This document shows, piece after piece, positions 5,835 through 6,621 of a stretch of 6,621 nucleotides of DNA; the stretch's first letter is position 1, and each line of letters begins with the position of its first letter. The DNA comes from Desulfoplanes sp. GTDB lineage: Bacteria > Desulfobacterota > Desulfovibrionia > Desulfovibrionales > Desulfomicrobiaceae. The DNA is taken from assembly GCA_028708105.1 (NCBI GenBank), contig JAQVZR010000101.1:1-6621 (forward strand). The letters run 5' to 3'. Position numbers and translations under genes: made by a program. The notes beneath the pieces are model-generated. The model saw only the letters and a list, made by a program, of their open reading frames with translations, was not told the DNA's origin and made no database searches.

Positions 5835-6621
5835 TTATACACTGCACGTTGTGCGTTCTGTGTACTGCGTCCTTTTTTCTATTTCTCCGATTGCCTGGTG
5901 CAGGGCCGGGAATGTTTGACGATGTCCTCCCCGGATATCGAATCCTTCGCAGTCCAGAGTTTTGGGCCATTCCACGATGCGTGTGCGCGGGCGGTACATG
6001 TTAAAAAAATCGAAGTTGACGGTGGTGAACCGGTCCACGTTACACCCGAGATTCCGGGCGATGGTCAGGGCTTTAAGGAAAACCTCGGGCATGGCCACCG
6101 CACTGCCGTAGTTGAGGACCACCCCTTGTTTTATCCGGGATATGGTTTCGGTAAAGATCTTGAAATCCGTAAACGTGGCTGCACCGGTGGCTGCTCCGTC
6201 ACATAATGGATGCTGGTGGATGATGTCACACCCCAGAGAGACGTGGATGGTGAAGGGAATACCGAGTTTGAAGCAGTTCCAGGCCAGGCTGTACTCTTTG
6301 TGGGGCAGGTCTCGTCGGTCAATCATCCGTCCGATGGCATAGCCAAATCCTCGTCCTTCCGATGCGCCCTGATTAATGGCTTCGTTCATCATCCGTCCGG
6401 TTTCTTCGGCCATGCCAAAGGTGCCGTTTTTGAGACCGTCTGGCACGTGCTCCGAGGTTCCTCCGATGAGCGCGATTTCAAAATCATGGATGGAGACCGC
6501 ACCATTACCCGCGATATGCTGGATGTAGCCGCGCTGCATCAGGTCGATGATCAGGGATGAACAGCCTTCCTTGATTACGGCTGCACCCATCTGGAGAACG
6601 ATGGAACGGTCGTTTTTTTTG
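5835..6621 (-). CDS. Deoxyhypusine-synthase-like conserved protein (N-terminus missing)
   Basis: The minus-strand frame stays open to the right edge, so the last 261 residues are visible and the start lies outside. An internal ATG at 6590 is probably not the start: upstream codons (KKNDRSIVLQ) read smoothly into MGAAVIKEG. Visible conserved-looking blocks are GNGAVSIHDFEIAL, GGTSE, GMAEETGRMMNEAI, IPFTIHVSLGCDIIHQHP, NYGSAVAMPEVFLKAL and a terminal TTVNFDFFNMYRPRTRIV. From memory, bacterial proteins with these blocks are often labelled deoxyhypusine-synthase-like, with a Rossmann-type NAD-binding fold. The hallmark catalytic-lysine region of true deoxyhypusine synthase is not evident, and bacteria lack the eIF5A substrate. 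A homospermidine-synthase-type or other NAD-dependent reaction is possible; the assignment is tentative. It has no signal peptide or membrane helix in the visible part. It converges with slyD. Confidence 0.75.
   Translation of the reverse strand, partial: KKNDRSIVLQMGAAVIKEGCSSLIIDLMQRGYIQHIAGNGAVSIHDFEIALIGGTSEHVPDGLKNGTFGMAEETGRMMNEAINQGASEGRGFGYAIGRMIDRRDLPHKEYSLAWNCFKLGIPFTIHVSLGCDIIHQHPLCDGAATGAATFTDFKIFTETISRIKQGVVLNYGSAVAMPEVFLKALTIARNLGCNVDRFTTVNFDFFNMYRPRTRIVEWPKTLDCEGFDIRGGHRQTFPALHQAIGEIEKRTQYTERTTCSV

Overview
This window looks like ordinary chromosomal DNA of a strictly anaerobic, Desulfobacterota-like bacterium (Desulfovibrionales is my best guess). The lineage is inferred from moderate base composition, a multi-[4Fe-4S] cysteine-rich protein with an attached winged-helix-like N-terminus, and a SlyD with a short Cys-rich tail. 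There is no rRNA, tRNA, CRISPR array, insertion sequence or phage gene to fix it further. All genes have good reading frames, and where a ribosome binding site could be found it is canonical.

Layout, left to right. (1) A minus-strand EamA/DMT-type membrane transporter, running off the left edge. (2) Diverging from it, a plus-strand two-gene operon: a DEAD-box RNA helicase (GTG start at 900) followed 11 bases later by a 93-residue cytoplasmic parvulin, PpiC. The operon ends at a 22-bp perfect hairpin at 2779-2830. (3) A minus-strand gene of unknown function (179 aa), converging on that hairpin. (4) A 185-bp AT-rich divergent spacer with a good sigma70-type promoter, which drives a 428-aa iron-sulfur protein on the plus strand. 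(5) A 272-bp spacer with a possible promoter, then a SlyD-type FKBP prolyl isomerase. (6) A 27-bp hairpin at 5749-5807 that separates slyD from a converging minus-strand gene. That gene is resembling deoxyhypusine-synthase-like conserved proteins and runs off the right edge.

Functionally the window mixes RNA remodelling (DEAD-box helicase), protein folding (two unrelated prolyl isomerase families, parvulin and FKBP), an uncharacterised redox/regulatory Fe-S protein and a small-molecule exporter or importer. The helicase and parvulin are almost certainly co-transcribed. The other genes look like single-gene units.

I did not find a clear new multi-gene system. The best leads are the Fe-S protein with its unusual CNCCGCCC motif, the orphan 179-aa gene that diverges from it, and the deoxyhypusine-synthase-like gene at the right edge.
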